A DNA stretch of 64,000 nt, taken from Dactylellina haptotyla. Its lineage: Eukaryota > Ascomycota > Orbiliomycetes > Orbiliales > Orbiliaceae. Location: positions 1,798,001 to 1,862,000 of the forward strand of contig CM062380.1 in the NCBI GenBank assembly GCA_031310005.1, given 5' to 3'. Below the pieces are notes generated by a model. It saw only the letters and a program-made list of their open reading frames with translations, had not been told where the DNA came from and did not search any database. Positions 1 to 13,000 of this stretch are shown here, piece by piece. The translations under genes and the position numbers were made by a program. The stretch's first letter is position 1. The number at the start of each line of letters is the position of its first letter.

Positions 1-2704
1 GGAGCGAAAACAGGATTTTCGCAATTATTTTATTACTTATCCGTCGGTGTCGTGCTGCTATATCATCAACCTTGCGTCTTATATCTGAACGGACCTATAG
101 ACGCATGGCTGGGCTGACGGCGCTGCCGAAACGTATGCAAGCCTGGTTCACGATATCTTCCCCGAACCATGGGGCTCGTCAGAGAAAAAGGCAGCAGCGG
201 TTCGCAAACCCCACCGCTAAACCTTAACTCTCCTCTTACTCGAGTACTCGGCATGCGTCGACGGGAACTTTGCGTTGCACATGTGCATCTCACTCATTGT
301 ACCTCCCTTGCTTTGTGACCAGGATTGCGGGGAAGAATTTTCGGCGAGACTAAACGGAAACCTTGTCTAGTCGGCATTTGGGCACCATACTTTGAATCAA
401 AATATCCCTGCGCCGAAAAAGGACTTCACAAAACTAAAAGGATTGCAGCTAGATATTGCAGTATTTCGCGCAGAAGATTCAGTTGCCTTCCACACGAGCT
501 CCACACCTTACACTAGGGGAATTCTTTTTCCAAGGGCTTGGATGACGATATTCAGGGTGTTTCGCAGAGAATAGCAAGAATGTGGAGATATTTCAGTCAT
601 ATTCCATCTCGTATCTGGGATGCTACGTGATCCACAATTGCGTTCGATTGTAGAAATGTTGTGGTATATCATCCGCCAAGCTGCCAATGCAATGGGCGAA
701 AACAAGAATTGTGACTTTGCGGGGTACGGGGTACCAAGAGCTAGCGGCGGACGCCTTAACTGCCCGACATCGAATGAGGTTTCACGCGTGGTATTCACCG
801 AGAGACGTCCAAGCGATGCCTAGCACTAGAATCTCAAGGCCGACATCGATAACCGATAGCGGTCGCTCTTGGCCCGGCATTAGTAGAGGCGTCTGACAAT
901 CATACTCCGGGATAGAGCCCGTATACGTGACGGTCAGGATAATCATTTCGGAGGAGGGATACAGGGTTTTTCAACTTTTCCTCCTTGATGTCTCGATCTC
1001 ACCAAAAGACAGATGGCGACCTCTCCAGTACTTTTGTGCACGCAGACAGTTTAGTCCTTTCTGAGGGCGCCAAAACCAATCGCCGCCAAAAATTGGAAAG
1101 TATGGCCGAGGCATGCGCTAGTTGCAACGATGATTTCACGATGGTATCTGTAAATTGGTGTCCAGCACGATTTCATGTTGACGAATGGCGCCGCTTTCGA
1201 CTTCGCTTGGCATACGATTTCCGCGCTAGATCACAGGAGTAGCACATCCCTTAGGTACAATATGATTTTGGAAGGCGAAAAGGGCACACTAAAAGGATGT
1301 TCAAAACGGTTGTCCGATCTGACAAGCAAATCTGGGGAAAGACTGGCCCCACATTTGAGTTACTGGTCGAACTTTATAATTTAGACCCTTTTCTCATCAA
1401 AGATATCGATCGCGATGGTACTCGTAAACGCAGATTCGATTCTCCATCTCAAAATAAGACAGTGTTTTCTAGTTAAGCTGAATCGATCATAATAGTGAAG
1501 GTTTCGCCCCCAAACAATTCTATTGTAATATATAACGAGGTCGATCAGGCGGCCGACATTGTTTGTGATGTCATTGTGCTGCATTTAACCAACTGCTTGA
1601 ATTCGAACCCCACAACACTCTCGGGAGAATCTGGGGTTGTGCAAACATCAGGCGAGTGCAGAATTCGTTTCGGTTTCCACTTCAAGATTGCAGAATCAAA
1701 GAGGCCCATGAAAAAATCCGACGTCGTTTTTTCTTCTATGAAATTATCAAGCTAAAGTTACGTCCACCTGATCATTTATCGCCCCTTCCGCTTTCGTTTC
1801 GTGTGCGACTAGCTCTCGCTAGCTATCGTGAGCGTAAATTTTGGCTTCAATCTTCAACCTTCTGGTGCACTCAGATTAGCCACCGCCACGGCTAGAAGCA
1901 GTAGTAAATTGCACATTTCGATGCCAGTAGTGCTAAGTAGCTAGAACTAGTTGATGACCCTTTTTATTTCGTCTTTGTTATAATACTTCGCGGGAATTCG
2001 AAGTGGCCATTTCCAATATATCTCTTAGAGAATATCTGATACAGAAACATATACACAACAATCAATACCATCTAACAATTAAATATGTAATGCACATGTC
2101 CATGATATGCTTCCAGCATTCGGGAACCAGGTTTCCTAACGCCGTAAAAGGAATATTTCGTAATACGACGCATAAATCGGATCTTGGGCCATCTGCGCTT
2201 CGATGATAATGGATCGACTGCAGGGCGAAACGATATATTTCATGGGTGGGATATTGCTTTTGCCTATGCACATTTTGGTTATGCCGCATTAGGTACCCAT
2301 TTATGATATTCACGAGACATAAAGCGGAGTATTACTATCGCTTCTGAGAGGTATTACAAAGCTATACTTTACAGTCATCCGAATTCTTTCATAGAATATT
2401 ATTGAATATTAACAAGACCTGAATGCACCGCAGTAGTCAGTGCCGAGCATAATATCCGACATTCCTCACTCATTTACACCGAATTTATTTTTCAAATTGG
2501 TCTCGCCAGCCAGATACTATCCTGATTCTATGAAAATATTTCAAATTAGAGCAACGAATATACAACTCTTCGCAAACAAATAGTACATAAAATGCATTTT
2601 AATTTCAGCTATTAAGTTACTTTAGACTTGAATAATACGACGCCAGACACCTATCTATATTAAGTCATTCGCCCACAACCGATTACGTCTCCATGAATAG
2701 TAAG
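1..2704. other. Gene-free stretch at left edge
   Basis: No reading frame here has a recognisable domain, a plausible length or fungal-type coding composition. The longest open frames are under 100 codons and overlap one another on both strands, as expected by chance. Composition shifts from mixed at the left to AT-rich at about 1.9-2.7 kb. No tRNA, long repeat or transposon terminus was recognised by eye. It could be intergenic DNA or decayed repeat sequence. Confidence 0.5.
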
Positions 2705-3700
2705 TTAGAGATAATGAGTTTCACTGATACGAGCTGGCATCGCAATCGAAAGATATTCTTTTGCGCACGCTGCTGCGACGGCAGCTGCATACTTTCGCCA
2801 TTCCTGACTATTATGGGAGTCCGCATAATCGCAAATACCGCGAAACACCAGATGAGGGACTTTCAAAGTAGGAATATTTTCCCAGTCCAAGCAGAGAATA
2901 CCGGTATCGTCTCCAAGCTCCCTTTTTAGTTGATCTCGAAGGGTGCCATCTTTAATCTCCTGGTTCCCGGACGCAATTGTGCCGTAGTGTACTTCCGTCT
3001 CCATTGGTTTCCTCTCGATGGCTTTTGTTTTATCGCACAGATTACACGCCTCTTCCCCGTAACCGTTCCGACGCGCCTCTACCACAGCGGCAGTATTGTC
3101 GATATGTGCGCAAGTAGATTCGAACAAAATGTCAACCAAACCGTCTGATTTCGAATATATTAGCTCGAGGTCCGGGTATCTTGCTGCCATTCTCTCTAGA
3201 TAACTGGGGATCTTTGGCCCATTGAGTGCTCGAAGAGCCTCGAATTTCGACAACGCGGCCAGAAGGCGGTGACATGGATCAGCTGGAGACCTTGTATGGT
3301 GGAAGCTGTTTCCATCCTTCGTATTCCTTAATTCCCATTGTATAGCTGCTCGGTGGTCGAAGGTAGGTGATCCGATTACCACATCTCCGAGGCGGACTTT
3401 CGAAGGGATGCCACTTCCGATTCCAACCAACAGGATACAATATACGGATGGAAATGCAGAGGTCATACACTCCACTGTAGCCCCTATGATGTTGTCATGA
3501 AATGTATGCTTGGGTAGACAGGTAATCGCCACATTGTGATTTCCGATAGACCCTATAATAAACGAATTGCTACACCCTGGTCGTTTCGCTAAATCTTGAT
3601 GCACTTCATCTAGCAAGGCCCTAGCAGCTTTCATTTCCTCGGGAAGTGAGCAGATCCACCCCACCCAATAAGTCTTCAGGCCTTCTGAATCTATAGTCAT
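2705..3700 (-). CDS. Standalone nucleoside phosphorylase-fold protein (PNP/UDP phosphorylase family)
   Basis: This is an intronless gene of 331 residues. The whole chain matches the fungal PNP_UDP_1 domain that is common as the N-terminal module of fungal NLR-like proteins. Visible hallmarks are YWVGWICSLPEEMKAARALLDE (residues 11-32), LVGIGSGIPS followed by RLGDVVIG (91-110, the phosphate-site side), and RGICDYADSH near the C-terminus (288-297), with the catalytic-type Asp at 291. Family members cleave or phosphorolyse purine or uridine nucleosides; in NLRs the domain acts as an effector. No NACHT, ankyrin, WD or TPR part follows, so this is a free domain, not a receptor. The segment that usually reads like EMEAAG, which contacts ribose, reads LDWENIPT here (271-278), so activity is uncertain although a Glu is kept. 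There is no signal peptide. It has no close neighbours on either side. Confidence 0.88.
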   Translation of the reverse strand: MTIDSEGLKTYWVGWICSLPEEMKAARALLDEVHQDLAKRPGCSNSFIIGSIGNHNVAITCLPKHTFHDNIIGATVECMTSAFPSVYCILLVGIGSGIPSKVRLGDVVIGSPTFDHRAAIQWELRNTKDGNSFHHTRSPADPCHRLLAALSKFEALRALNGPKIPSYLERMAARYPDLELIYSKSDGLVDILFESTCAHIDNTAAVVEARRNGYGEEACNLCDKTKAIERKPMETEVHYGTIASGNQEIKDGTLRDQLKRELGDDTGILCLDWENIPTLKVPHLVFRGICDYADSHNSQEWRKYAAAVAAACAKEYLSIAMPARISETHYL

Positions 3701-3840
3701 GTTTCTTTCGCTGTGCTGTTAATTATGGACCTGGGTTGATATATCGATATGTGTTTGATCTTGGAGTTGGTTGTAGTAGATTAAGTGTGTGGTGAAGGAT
3801 GCTGAGATTTCCACCTTGGCCTAGTTGGTGATCCTCCGAC

Positions 3841-3848
3841 TATTTATA
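3841..3848 (-). promoter_or_regulatory. Possible TATA box for the phosphorylase-fold gene
   Basis: On the minus strand this reads TATAAATA, about 140 bases upstream of the ATG at 3700. The position suits a fungal promoter with a leader of roughly 100 nt. It is a sequence match only. Confidence 0.35.
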
Positions 3849-6800
3849 CTGGTGACGTGCAACATTCCAGCACGCCCGACTGACACCATGGTACCACGAA
3901 ACTAATAAGCGGGTATGAATGCCAAATCTGAACTTGATAGCCGCCCAACACCTGTGCCCAAAATTTGCGCATAACAACTGCTTCATGTTCTATGTTACAC
4001 GTGCCGTTTGCTCTCAAGGATTTGGGTTAAACGTCGGCAGAAATTTCATAGTATTCGTAGTTTATATGTCAACTTATCGTTCATATAGCCTCGATGCCAG
4101 TCCTTCGTATCTTTAGCTCACCTATCGAAATGCATGCATTACTAGAAGGATTCCATATATAACCAATTATCTCCGCAAGAACGCGTCTAAAGGTCGGGTT
4201 ATATATAAACTGCAGATACTGATGCGAATCCTGTCAAATTTCTCATTCTCAATAGATGTAAATTTGCGAATTTACTCACTAGGGTAGTAACCCGCGATCG
4301 CTCCAGTAAAACATTAGATTGGGTTTAACATCATGCAATTGGGGCTTTAATCTAAGGGCACAAAACTATCGGCGTTAATAATCAGCCAGCCTTGAGCAAT
4401 TAAGATAGTGAGAAGAACCGGTACTATGTCAAGTTTCTCTTTGGAATTTAGCATCTTATCTCTAACATTTGCGTGGAACTGCTCGAACTAGCTATACGAT
4501 AGCTATTTAATACGGATATAGAGTATATATAGCGAGATATTTTTCTCTTTCATTTGCCAAATGTTTAAACGTCTATCTATGCAAGAACCTAGGAACTCAA
4601 GCCGCGAGTTTGTATGTATAGACTCATATATGGAATATGATATCATTGAACATGAAAGCATGTATTGTAAAATCTCAGAACGATCGGAAGACAACACTAA
4701 TTCATGAGTCGGCACAGCCCTGGACTAATCCACCGTGCATTATGCATGTGGCGCTTCTTGCAGACGTTTTTGGCAAAGGCACTGGTGTGCATGCGCAGTT
4801 GCGCAGCTTTCTTCGTCGCCCAATAGACTTCCAAATTCATATTTAACGAGCTTGCTCGTGCATCTGGGCTGCACTAGCTGTGACCTGCAAGAATACAGCT
4901 GTTCCCCATGTCACTTCCTTCGAAATCAGACATGGCTCTCGGCCAAACAACGCTCTATCAAGCGCAGTTACATAATTACAGCACAATAGCCGTCTCGAAG
5001 TGTGTTGTGTGTTCCGTTTGAGATTTATCAGTATCCGGATCAGGCTACGGGCGTTCAAAAGAGGATATTCAGGTGCTTGAAGGGTTGGTCGTCAGTCGTA
5101 GCTAGCTATTCCAGCGCCGAAACATTTCGAATTTTATAGGCTCCATTTGAACAACAAGATGATTCAGAGGTTTAATACGAGTTCCGGAACTCTTCCGTGG
5201 TTATAGGCTATTCCGCGCAAAACTTACAGAATTACAATATCATATATCTCTTTCTAGAAGCTTCGCATGAATACGAAGCGCATTAACCGGGCGAAGTGAG
5301 CCCCAAAGCAATCTTCCAGAATTCAGGAACGAATGGAGTGGGTCAGTCCGTTCGACATATATATAGGAAAGCACAATGAAATCGGGAACAACATCGCGTA
5401 CACGGGCCGACTGCGCCTTCCACTCTGGAAACCGTTTGCGGCAAGATCCTTCAACACAAAAACCCAGTGTTAATGCTGTGGGTATGATACATCGCTACCA
5501 GACGCTTTCATGCTTCTCAAACCAGCCTGATTCGCTGTCAAAACGCCAGGGACCAGATTACATTTGAATCAATCAACCCGGAACGCAGCGATAGTATCTT
5601 TGTCGCACTTCTCCGTACCGAGCTGTCAATTCCGGAAATCTTCTGGAATAACGGAAGGAGGAGGGCAAATTTAGGGGTGGGAAGGGGGGGAAGGGATAAT
5701 TCCTTGGCAGGAACCAAAAATATGCCCCGCAAAGGGTTGAAATTTCCCCCTTTTCAGCGATGCTTGCTCTCCTCTCTGCCCCCACCTCCTTTTAACCTGG
5801 GTCTCGAACCCTTTTCTGATTACCGGCCACATGGGGACGGTGCCGCTTCTGCAGGTACGGAAAGAAAAGCACAAAAAGGTCAGGGAACACTAAGCAATTC
5901 CGCCCTCCCCTGAACATGAACTCTTCAATGACGATGTTCATGGACCGGTTCGTGTTGCTATTAATGGACGCTATTGGCGGGAGAGTCTATAATGGGCCTT
6001 GGGCACGGATTCATGGCTTTTTTTGGGGCGCTGGAGAGAGTTCATTTCTGGTTAATTTGTCTGCTGGCTTTCTTTTTTGGATTCCGGAAACGATCTTGAG
6101 GAAGACAAAAGGTTGTATCAATGCCCTTCTGTTGTCGGGACTTTTAGGTTGGAGGGTGGGAGAAAAGAAGTCGATAGGCAATGCGATGTGAGATACAGAG
6201 GTGAGTGTGACCTCCAAAAGGCTGCGCGTATCATGCGGTCATGCGGGCTGGGCTTTTTCTTTTCTTACGCCACCTGTGGAAATGAGATCACCTCTCCTGG
6301 GTCCTGCAGCGCCGCGCAGAACATACCGGATTAGATCTGGATGCGGCGAAAGATCAGTAAAGGACGCGGTTTGAGAATCTATTCTGGTGTCTAGAATTTC
6401 TTAGTCAGTGAGGTAAGGTTTTCGTCAAACTGATCTATTTCCAGCCTTGCTGAGAGTTCAAAAGCGAGTAAACCTTCGACATCGCCAAAATTTTCCCATA
6501 GCGGATGGCACGACGTCTCTCGCCTGACTGTCCCGCCTGAGATTGTTTTGAACCTTCAAAGCAAAACCCAACATCTAAACAAAGAACTAAAATAAAAATA
6601 AATACTGTTTTCGTGTCAACAAATAATTACTTTTACGACAGTTGTGTTGATTTCTCATCAGCGCGTGTGTCCAGACACCCAAATCTGAAAAATAAGAGTC
6701 AGGCAAGGGTCCGTTTCAGGTCCCCTTTCCTTCATTAGATTTCCCTTTTGAATCATACCGCAGCATTCCCACGTTCTGGCAGGGGAGAGCTTATCCTGTT

Positions 6801-9100
6801 TGTTGGAACGCCCGCCTCCAGGGACACCAAAAAAGAGGTGTGTGTGGTGGCGGGAGAAAAAAGCTGTAAATTCTCCGTCTGGTAAAGAAAATGATCTCAA
6901 AGATCGCAGATGGAATCCCTCGTCGCGCCGTGGTTGCCTGATTTTGGAAGGACGCCGTGTCCGATTCCAATGAGAATTTCTGAACCCCGTGATGCGATCT
7001 TGCGACTCGTTGGAACAACCAACCCAGGGCGCCTGTACCGCTGAGGTAGAAGTGTTATTTTTTGGCGGCGGCGGCCTAAACCTTTGCGCAAGATGGCTTA
7101 GACATTTCTTTTTACCACTGAGAACACGCCTTTGCCAGTCGAGCAGTTAACTTCGAGACCTCGCAAAGCTTGGCTGGCTGGCCTTTGGGTTCGACGTATG
7201 ATTACGTTGGCGGTCGCATGTAACATGTATGCTTGCCAGAACAGAAAGATCTTAGTGCGCCGAACGATGCGTCGGAATACCCATGTCCCAGCTCAAGAAG
7301 CCCTGGAGCCGGCCGGCCATTCACGGTTCGTTACTTTGTGCAAAAAAGGCGGTTGCACAGCCTTCTTTCTTTTTCCCACAGCATATCTGCGCCCGCCGGC
7401 GAGATGCACTGGAGGGGTTTCTCACAACTCTTTCCCATTCCCGCAGGCAGACTAATGCCAGTTTCCCTTTTCTCTTGCAGGGATTGGAGCGCATCACGAA
7501 TCCCCACGCCGGAGTCGAACCAGGTTCTGTAAGGTTTGTGGTGTTGTTTGACCGGTTTCCCCGTTCCAGGGCTGATTTTTAATGGCTCAAAAAGACTAAA
7601 GATCCATACCAGCAGGTGAGGCATGTCTCGCTCTGAGGCGTGCGAGTTGTTGGACTTGTCTGAGAACAACAAAGAGAAGCTTAACCACCAGGCCAGGAAG
7701 TATCCAGCCAGACCTACCAACCCTTTAACATTTCTTATTTGCGGGATCGTGACAAAAAGGGTGAGGAAACATTAATTGGATTTCTTATTGCTGGTGTGCT
7801 TGCGATTATTCCTCGAGGGGTTGTGCTGTTTCTTGGCTGTGTTTCCTCTCGGGCTGAATTGCTTTTCTGGTCCGAGGTACAGGCTCACCTTACTTACATA
7901 TATGACTGACCCCCCTCTTACCTACTACCCCATGTTGCTCACACATTTCCCATAATCAATTTCGCAACTTCTTTCGAATTCTTTTTTTTCTTTTCAGTAG
8001 GTTCCGGTTAGCCATTCTATTTTTCATTCGAATCTGGAAAACAAAATATCTTTTCTTGTTCAATTCACCGAGCTCCCTCTATTGCTCACATGCTCTCGCG
8101 TACATTATTTATCCCTATATTCGAGTTCCTGTTTTCCCCTTGATTTCTTATTTAGCGGTTTAATTTCGCCGACCATTAAAGAGACGAGTTTTCCTTGGGT
8201 AGTTTTAAACGGCTTGAGCAAACCGATCTTACTTGTTTCCCTCCGACCATTTCTGTTTGCAGTATCAATTTCCTGAGAACGGTTCGATTTTGGTCGGGAG
8301 ACTCCAGCTCTAGACGCAGTCAAAGGAGAGGAACCTTTCCCCATTATAACATACCAGCGTATCGTCACACGCTCCGAGATCGAATATCCTGTCGTGCATG
8401 CGGTGGACGCACGTACCCTGTTCGACCTAGCAAAAAAAGCAGCGACGCTCGTCTATTCGACGGATTTATACAAACGCAAGAGCCCGGACTGGTGCCTTCG
8501 AACCGACTTGTGTTAGCACGTTATCACCAGAGTAACGCCCTACGGAGGGATAAAATATTGACTCGACAGCTTATCGCTTCGCATTTTTCGATTAGCTCGA
8601 GGGTGTTCCAAAAAGAAATCGATTTCAATACCCGATTCCGGTAGCGCTTCGAGCCGTGTGCACCACCACGTCTACGGGCTTCCTGATCAAAATCCGGGGC
8701 AGCACCAAGGCAATTAGAGGCGGGCACCAAACACACTTAACCGAGATAGCAGGAACCCGAGTGGTCTAAAGGCCCCGTTCCTGAACGCAGATTCGACAGC
8801 AGAGCCGTGGGGGCCTGTGAAATTACATATATAACGGCAGTGACCGATCACTTCTCTTTTGTTGATCAAGAAGAAAGAAACGGACCAAGAAAGAGCAAAG
8901 TGACCGGCTTGTTTTCCTGAAGAGTCAGCCTAATTGCCAGCGCCCAGAACCGTTATCACATTGCATTTTATCGGCGGCTGTCTGCAGGGGAGAACCAAGG
9001 ACGAATAAACCTGCCTGGCCAGAATCGAATCAAGCCCGCCACCGTCCGTGTTGAATCTGTCCGTCCGCCCAACGCAGGCAACGCACACCAACGCCGCCGC

Positions 9101-9119
9101 CAGCCAGCCAGCCAGCCAG
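9101..9119. repeat. CAGC tetranucleotide microsatellite
   Basis: A run of about five CAGC units lies about 110 bases upstream of the start codon at 9231, in the probable promoter or 5' UTR of that gene. Confidence 0.8.
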
Positions 9120-9230
9120 GGGCGCTCCAGTTGAAGCCCGCCTTTCCCCATCTCCGCCGGTCGACGGTCTCTTGAGCCCACCACGGCTGATATATATATC
9201 TTTCCCTCCCGCCCCTCCATCACCATCGCC

Positions 9231-10055
9231 ATGTCCGCCCCTCTCGCCTCCTCGTCGATCCCCTCCACCCCCTCTGCCTCACGGTCTCCCTCTCCCTCCT
9301 CGCCTTCTCTGCAAAAGGTGCGGATGCAGCCGACGTCTGACTCCTCTTCGACATCATCCACTGCCTCGTCGTCGTCGAATCCTTCCTGGAGACGCTCTCA
9401 TATCAGATCTAAATCTTCTTCTTCAGTCTCGCCACCGCCCTCCATGATCCGAGCACACAGTCTCCCTCTACCAAACCGGGGCTTCCCAAAGGTTCAAGGC
9501 CCTCCGCCTCCACCAAAATGGACGACCACTCCTGCCAGTCCGACCTACAGAAACTCGTTTGTTCCAACTTTCCCATCACCAACTTCCGGTCTTCCTGCCA
9601 CCAAGGATAAGAGACCGTCTTTCTTGAGAACTGCCACTCCACCGCCTGCAACTCCACCGCGGATGCCTCCAGCCTATCTGGTAACGGAAGCCTTTCCTGG
9701 ATCGCTCCCATCCTCTGGACAATTGTCGAGCTATCCACCGTCTCTTACAAGCAACGCCTCCAGCCCAACATCCTCTCGAAGCTGCTCCCCTTCTCTAACA
9801 ACCTACAGTCTTGAGACTATTGAGGACTCCCCGGACGGCGAACTTCTTGCTATTCTTGAGGAAGAAGAAGAAAGACAACAACGAGAACAATCAGAGAAAG
9901 ATCGAGATGCGGACAGTGTTGGCCTCGGACTCTCCCTCGTCACATCGTCTATGAACAACATGTCTCTTCGAGAGACTAAGAGACGACAGAGATGGAGTGT
10001 CTGCGGTGCCGAACGACGATCTGACTTTTATCTGGAAACCATAACAGAAGATTGA
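9231..10055 (+). CDS. Disordered Ser/Pro-rich fungal protein with conserved-looking C-terminus
   Basis: A single-exon frame of 274 residues starts in a good context (CATCGCCATG). A TATATATATC stretch lies 31-40 bases before the ATG. Residues 1-190 are dominated by Ser, Pro and Thr and are probably disordered; an acidic helix-prone stretch rich in Glu follows (about 205-225). The last 25 residues contain RWSVCGAERRSDFYLETITED. From memory, similar endings (RWSVCGAERR followed by LETIxED) occur in otherwise unrelated-looking disordered fungal proteins, which suggests a short functional motif, but I cannot name a family. No membrane segment or signal peptide is visible. The function is unknown. 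Expression of the frame is likely given the composition and the motif. Confidence 0.7.
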   Translation: MSAPLASSSIPSTPSASRSPSPSSPSLQKVRMQPTSDSSSTSSTASSSSNPSWRRSHIRSKSSSSVSPPPSMIRAHSLPLPNRGFPKVQGPPPPPKWTTTPASPTYRNSFVPTFPSPTSGLPATKDKRPSFLRTATPPPATPPRMPPAYLVTEAFPGSLPSSGQLSSYPPSLTSNASSPTSSRSCSPSLTTYSLETIEDSPDGELLAILEEEEERQQREQSEKDRDADSVGLGLSLVTSSMNNMSLRETKRRQRWSVCGAERRSDFYLETITED

Positions 10056-13000
10056 ATTATCTCTTGATATTTCCTCAACGATAACTTCGTTGAAGACCAA
10101 ATCACACTGATTCGAAAACAAAGTTACGAACACCAAAAAAAGAGCATCATTTCAAGCGCAAGCACGCTTCATTCATCACCTTTTCTTTCACTGTATTTCA
10201 AAATACCTCTTTTTTCTTACCTAGGTGCTTCTCTCCGTCCCTTCCGATTATTTATAAACAACAGAAGGTTTTCTCTGCATACATTCATACATACATTACC
10301 ATCCCATTCGGCGCTTTCCTCATTTTGCTTTTAGCGAATTCGATCGTTTCATCATTGTCAACATTATCTTTTTTCCTCTCCATCTGGTGTACTTGTTTAT
10401 ATTTCCTTTGTTCACACTCGCTCTCGGCTTCTACTTCATCGGCATTCGTTCGCATTTTCGCAACCATCAAAATTGGAATCGTCGTTTTTGTGTACATTTT
10501 TTCCCCTTGTCATTTTACATGCCTTTTCGCATCGATACCCGGAGTTATAAAGGGGAATTATTTGGGGGTTTTTCTGTTTTTCATCTTTTGAAATTATTTA
10601 TATACTATATTTTTTTGTTATAATCTAGCTTGTTAAGCTAGCTCGTCATCAGATATCTGGATATTCTTCTTTACAAATTTCATTTATATATACTTTTTCT
10701 TTTTCCATCCTGATCTTTTTGGGGAATTGTACCATTATAATTTAATCACTATCATTTTCGTCTCATTTTTTTACTCTCCTGCTCGATACCTTGAGGTTCT
10801 CATTGAATCGTTCACTCTCATTTTATTCACAATGACAACATCAACGACAGAAATACTATTTTTTTATCATTTTAGTTTTATCTTTCTGACAGTTCGTTTA
10901 ACCTCCCCGCTGCTTAGAACATGCGCCACCGATATCATTTCTTCGTTCCTTCCGCATTTGATTTAACCCTGCGAACATATGTTTTTCCTTTGCTTGCCAG
11001 AAGAAATCAGAATGTATCATACATCAGGTGTAGGAGTAGATCCTGAGTCACGGGCTCGGGAAGAAAGAACAAAAAGTTAACTGCGAATAAATGCAAAAAA
11101 ATACATTATCCTTCAAATCATACTTGCTCCCCCCCCTTCAATCGTCCCAGCGAAAATGTTCCCCAGCACGAGCTGAAGCTGAGGGAAGATCCTATCGTTC
11201 AAAAACCCCGTGAACCACCCACGAACCGGATCCTCCAGTAAAAATAATTCCTGTCCGCTCTTAAGATCTTACGAGCACACAAGGGTCGGCGTTCTCACAC
11301 CCCCAACGGGCCGACAACCCCAGACCAACGGCGGTTAACTCGAAAGAAAGAAAAACACCGAAAAATACTCAAACCACCATTGAATAATATCATGCACCTG
11401 GTTAACGCCCGCACATGCCTAATGACGTCGTAATCGTTAACGGCTTTGCACGAATCCCACAGATCCCTCCCTTTTCATCGGCCGAACCCTTGTCCAATGA
11501 AAAAAAGTAACCAAATAAAAAAATTGCAAACCCCGAACTCTCGAAGATCATCGGAACGAGGGTTGTGCTTTGCGAGCTGGGAGCTCCCCGGCCATCCATA
11601 CGACCATTCCTAAAAAGAAAAGAGGAGAAAATAAATACCATGTCGGCCAGTATGCGTATTCCTCAAAATCCTCGATCAACCAAGAGGAAGAATACATGCT
11701 ACCTCCCCAAACCCCGTTATTTAGAAACACTATCAGGCAAGAGATAGAAAATACCCGCACACTCGAGGTACTCAGCCTTCCACTTTCCTTCTCGCTATAG
11801 CAAGAAAAACTGGCCTGATGTTCAAATCCCTCCGGGTTTGAGATTCCCGGTATCTTTTTCGTTTTTTTCAAGGTTGCAAAAGCCACCAGTCCAGTCACAT
11901 GTTACACACAAAATCTCCAAGATCGCACGAATTCAAGATCCCAGGTTACAAGGAAGCGGGAGGGAAAAAAATACAACATGTGACGTTAGCACAACACCTT
12001 TCCTCCAGACACACTCTCCTAATCGAGCGAAAAACCTCACCCAAAAGGATTCGTACCTGTCCAGCGTGAGGTTCGTCCCAGCTGAGTCACCAACTAGCTA
12101 CGCAGCGCTATCGGCTGCCTTCGATCTCCCTCCCATCTTTCAACTGAAAAGGTTAGTGCAGCGTAGCTAAAAAAAAAAAAAAATTTAATTTCGAAAGAAA
12201 GTGCACGCCGGGAGGGAGGGAACGTTAACGCAGGAAAGGGCGCAGGTACACTTGTTGCTAAGCTGCATACTGCATAGGCTTCCTACATTTCGCCCCCCTC
12301 CAAAATGCAGGAACAGAACCCGACCCGGTTTTTGGGTAACACCACTGCATTTTTTTGGTGTGAGTGGGAAACTATTCCCCTAAATCAGTTTGGATACAGA
12401 AGATATATCGGATACCAAGGATCCTACATGTTCTAGATATCGGGAGGAGGCAAAAATGAAACGTCTATCGCAGAGCCTCATGTTTGCTATTCCACTGAAA
12501 CATGGACTGTACTTCTATAAGTTATGTTATATCAATAAATTATTATTATCCCATCTACTAGTATACTGTCCTCCGCTTATATGTACAACCGGTTCCCTGT
12601 ATAGATCTAAGGAAATAACAATCTACAGTGAATAAAGAGGAAATAATGCTCCAAATTAAGAAAATAATTTATTTTTTTATAAATTAATTCCTTTCTAATC
12701 TTGTTTGTTCCTTTAACGAAAGTATGGATAGAATACTGGTAGTAAAAAAGTGGAAAACAGGCAGACTTAACAGAAAAGGGAAAAAAAAATCACCGAAACA
12801 ACGGTTGGGGGTATCTCTCATAAAGGGGACTATATATGTTTCTCGATCTCGAATAAACAGTAACAGCAAGTTCGACGAAGGAAAACATTCTGGAAAGACA
12901 ACCCACGCGCGCGACTGTGTATGCAAATAGAAGTGGGGGAAGTATAAGTCGTTAGAGGAGAGTTCGAACAGGCGAATAAAAAACAGACTTGTGTGAGAAG

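Larger units (their letters stand above)
3701..9230. other. Gene-poor spacer, 5.5 kb
   Basis: I see no convincing gene. About 3.9-5.3 kb is AT-rich with short chance frames. From about 5.6 kb the DNA is mixed with G-, C- and T-tracts and carries several short overlapping frames without domain content. The part next to 9.2 kb is pyrimidine-rich on the plus strand, as is common for fungal promoters and 5' UTRs. A frame of 149 codons at 8195-8644 has no family resemblance and lacks coding character. Confidence 0.45.

Noticed and set aside
7500-7520. GGTTCGACTCC on the minus strand, like a tRNA B box
   Set aside because: The flanking bases do not form a good T-stem and no 5' acceptor strand was found at tRNA distance.
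8195-8644. Frame of 149 codons upstream of the 9.2-kb gene
   Set aside because: No family resemblance and strong overlap with frames on the other strand; no support from context.
8750-8810. CCGAGTGGTCTAAAGGCC, which resembles a tRNA-Leu/Ser D-arm (A box)
   Set aside because: No matching acceptor stem, anticodon arm or GGTTCGANTCC B box at the right distance. The stretch forms a simple hairpin (AGGAAC with GTTCCT). It could be a relic but is not supported as a gene.
10325-10966. Hydrophobic frames that look like membrane proteins
   Set aside because: They come from T-rich DNA (Phe, Leu, Ile, Ser codons) in what is probably 3' untranslated sequence. They have no family match and overlap in different frames.
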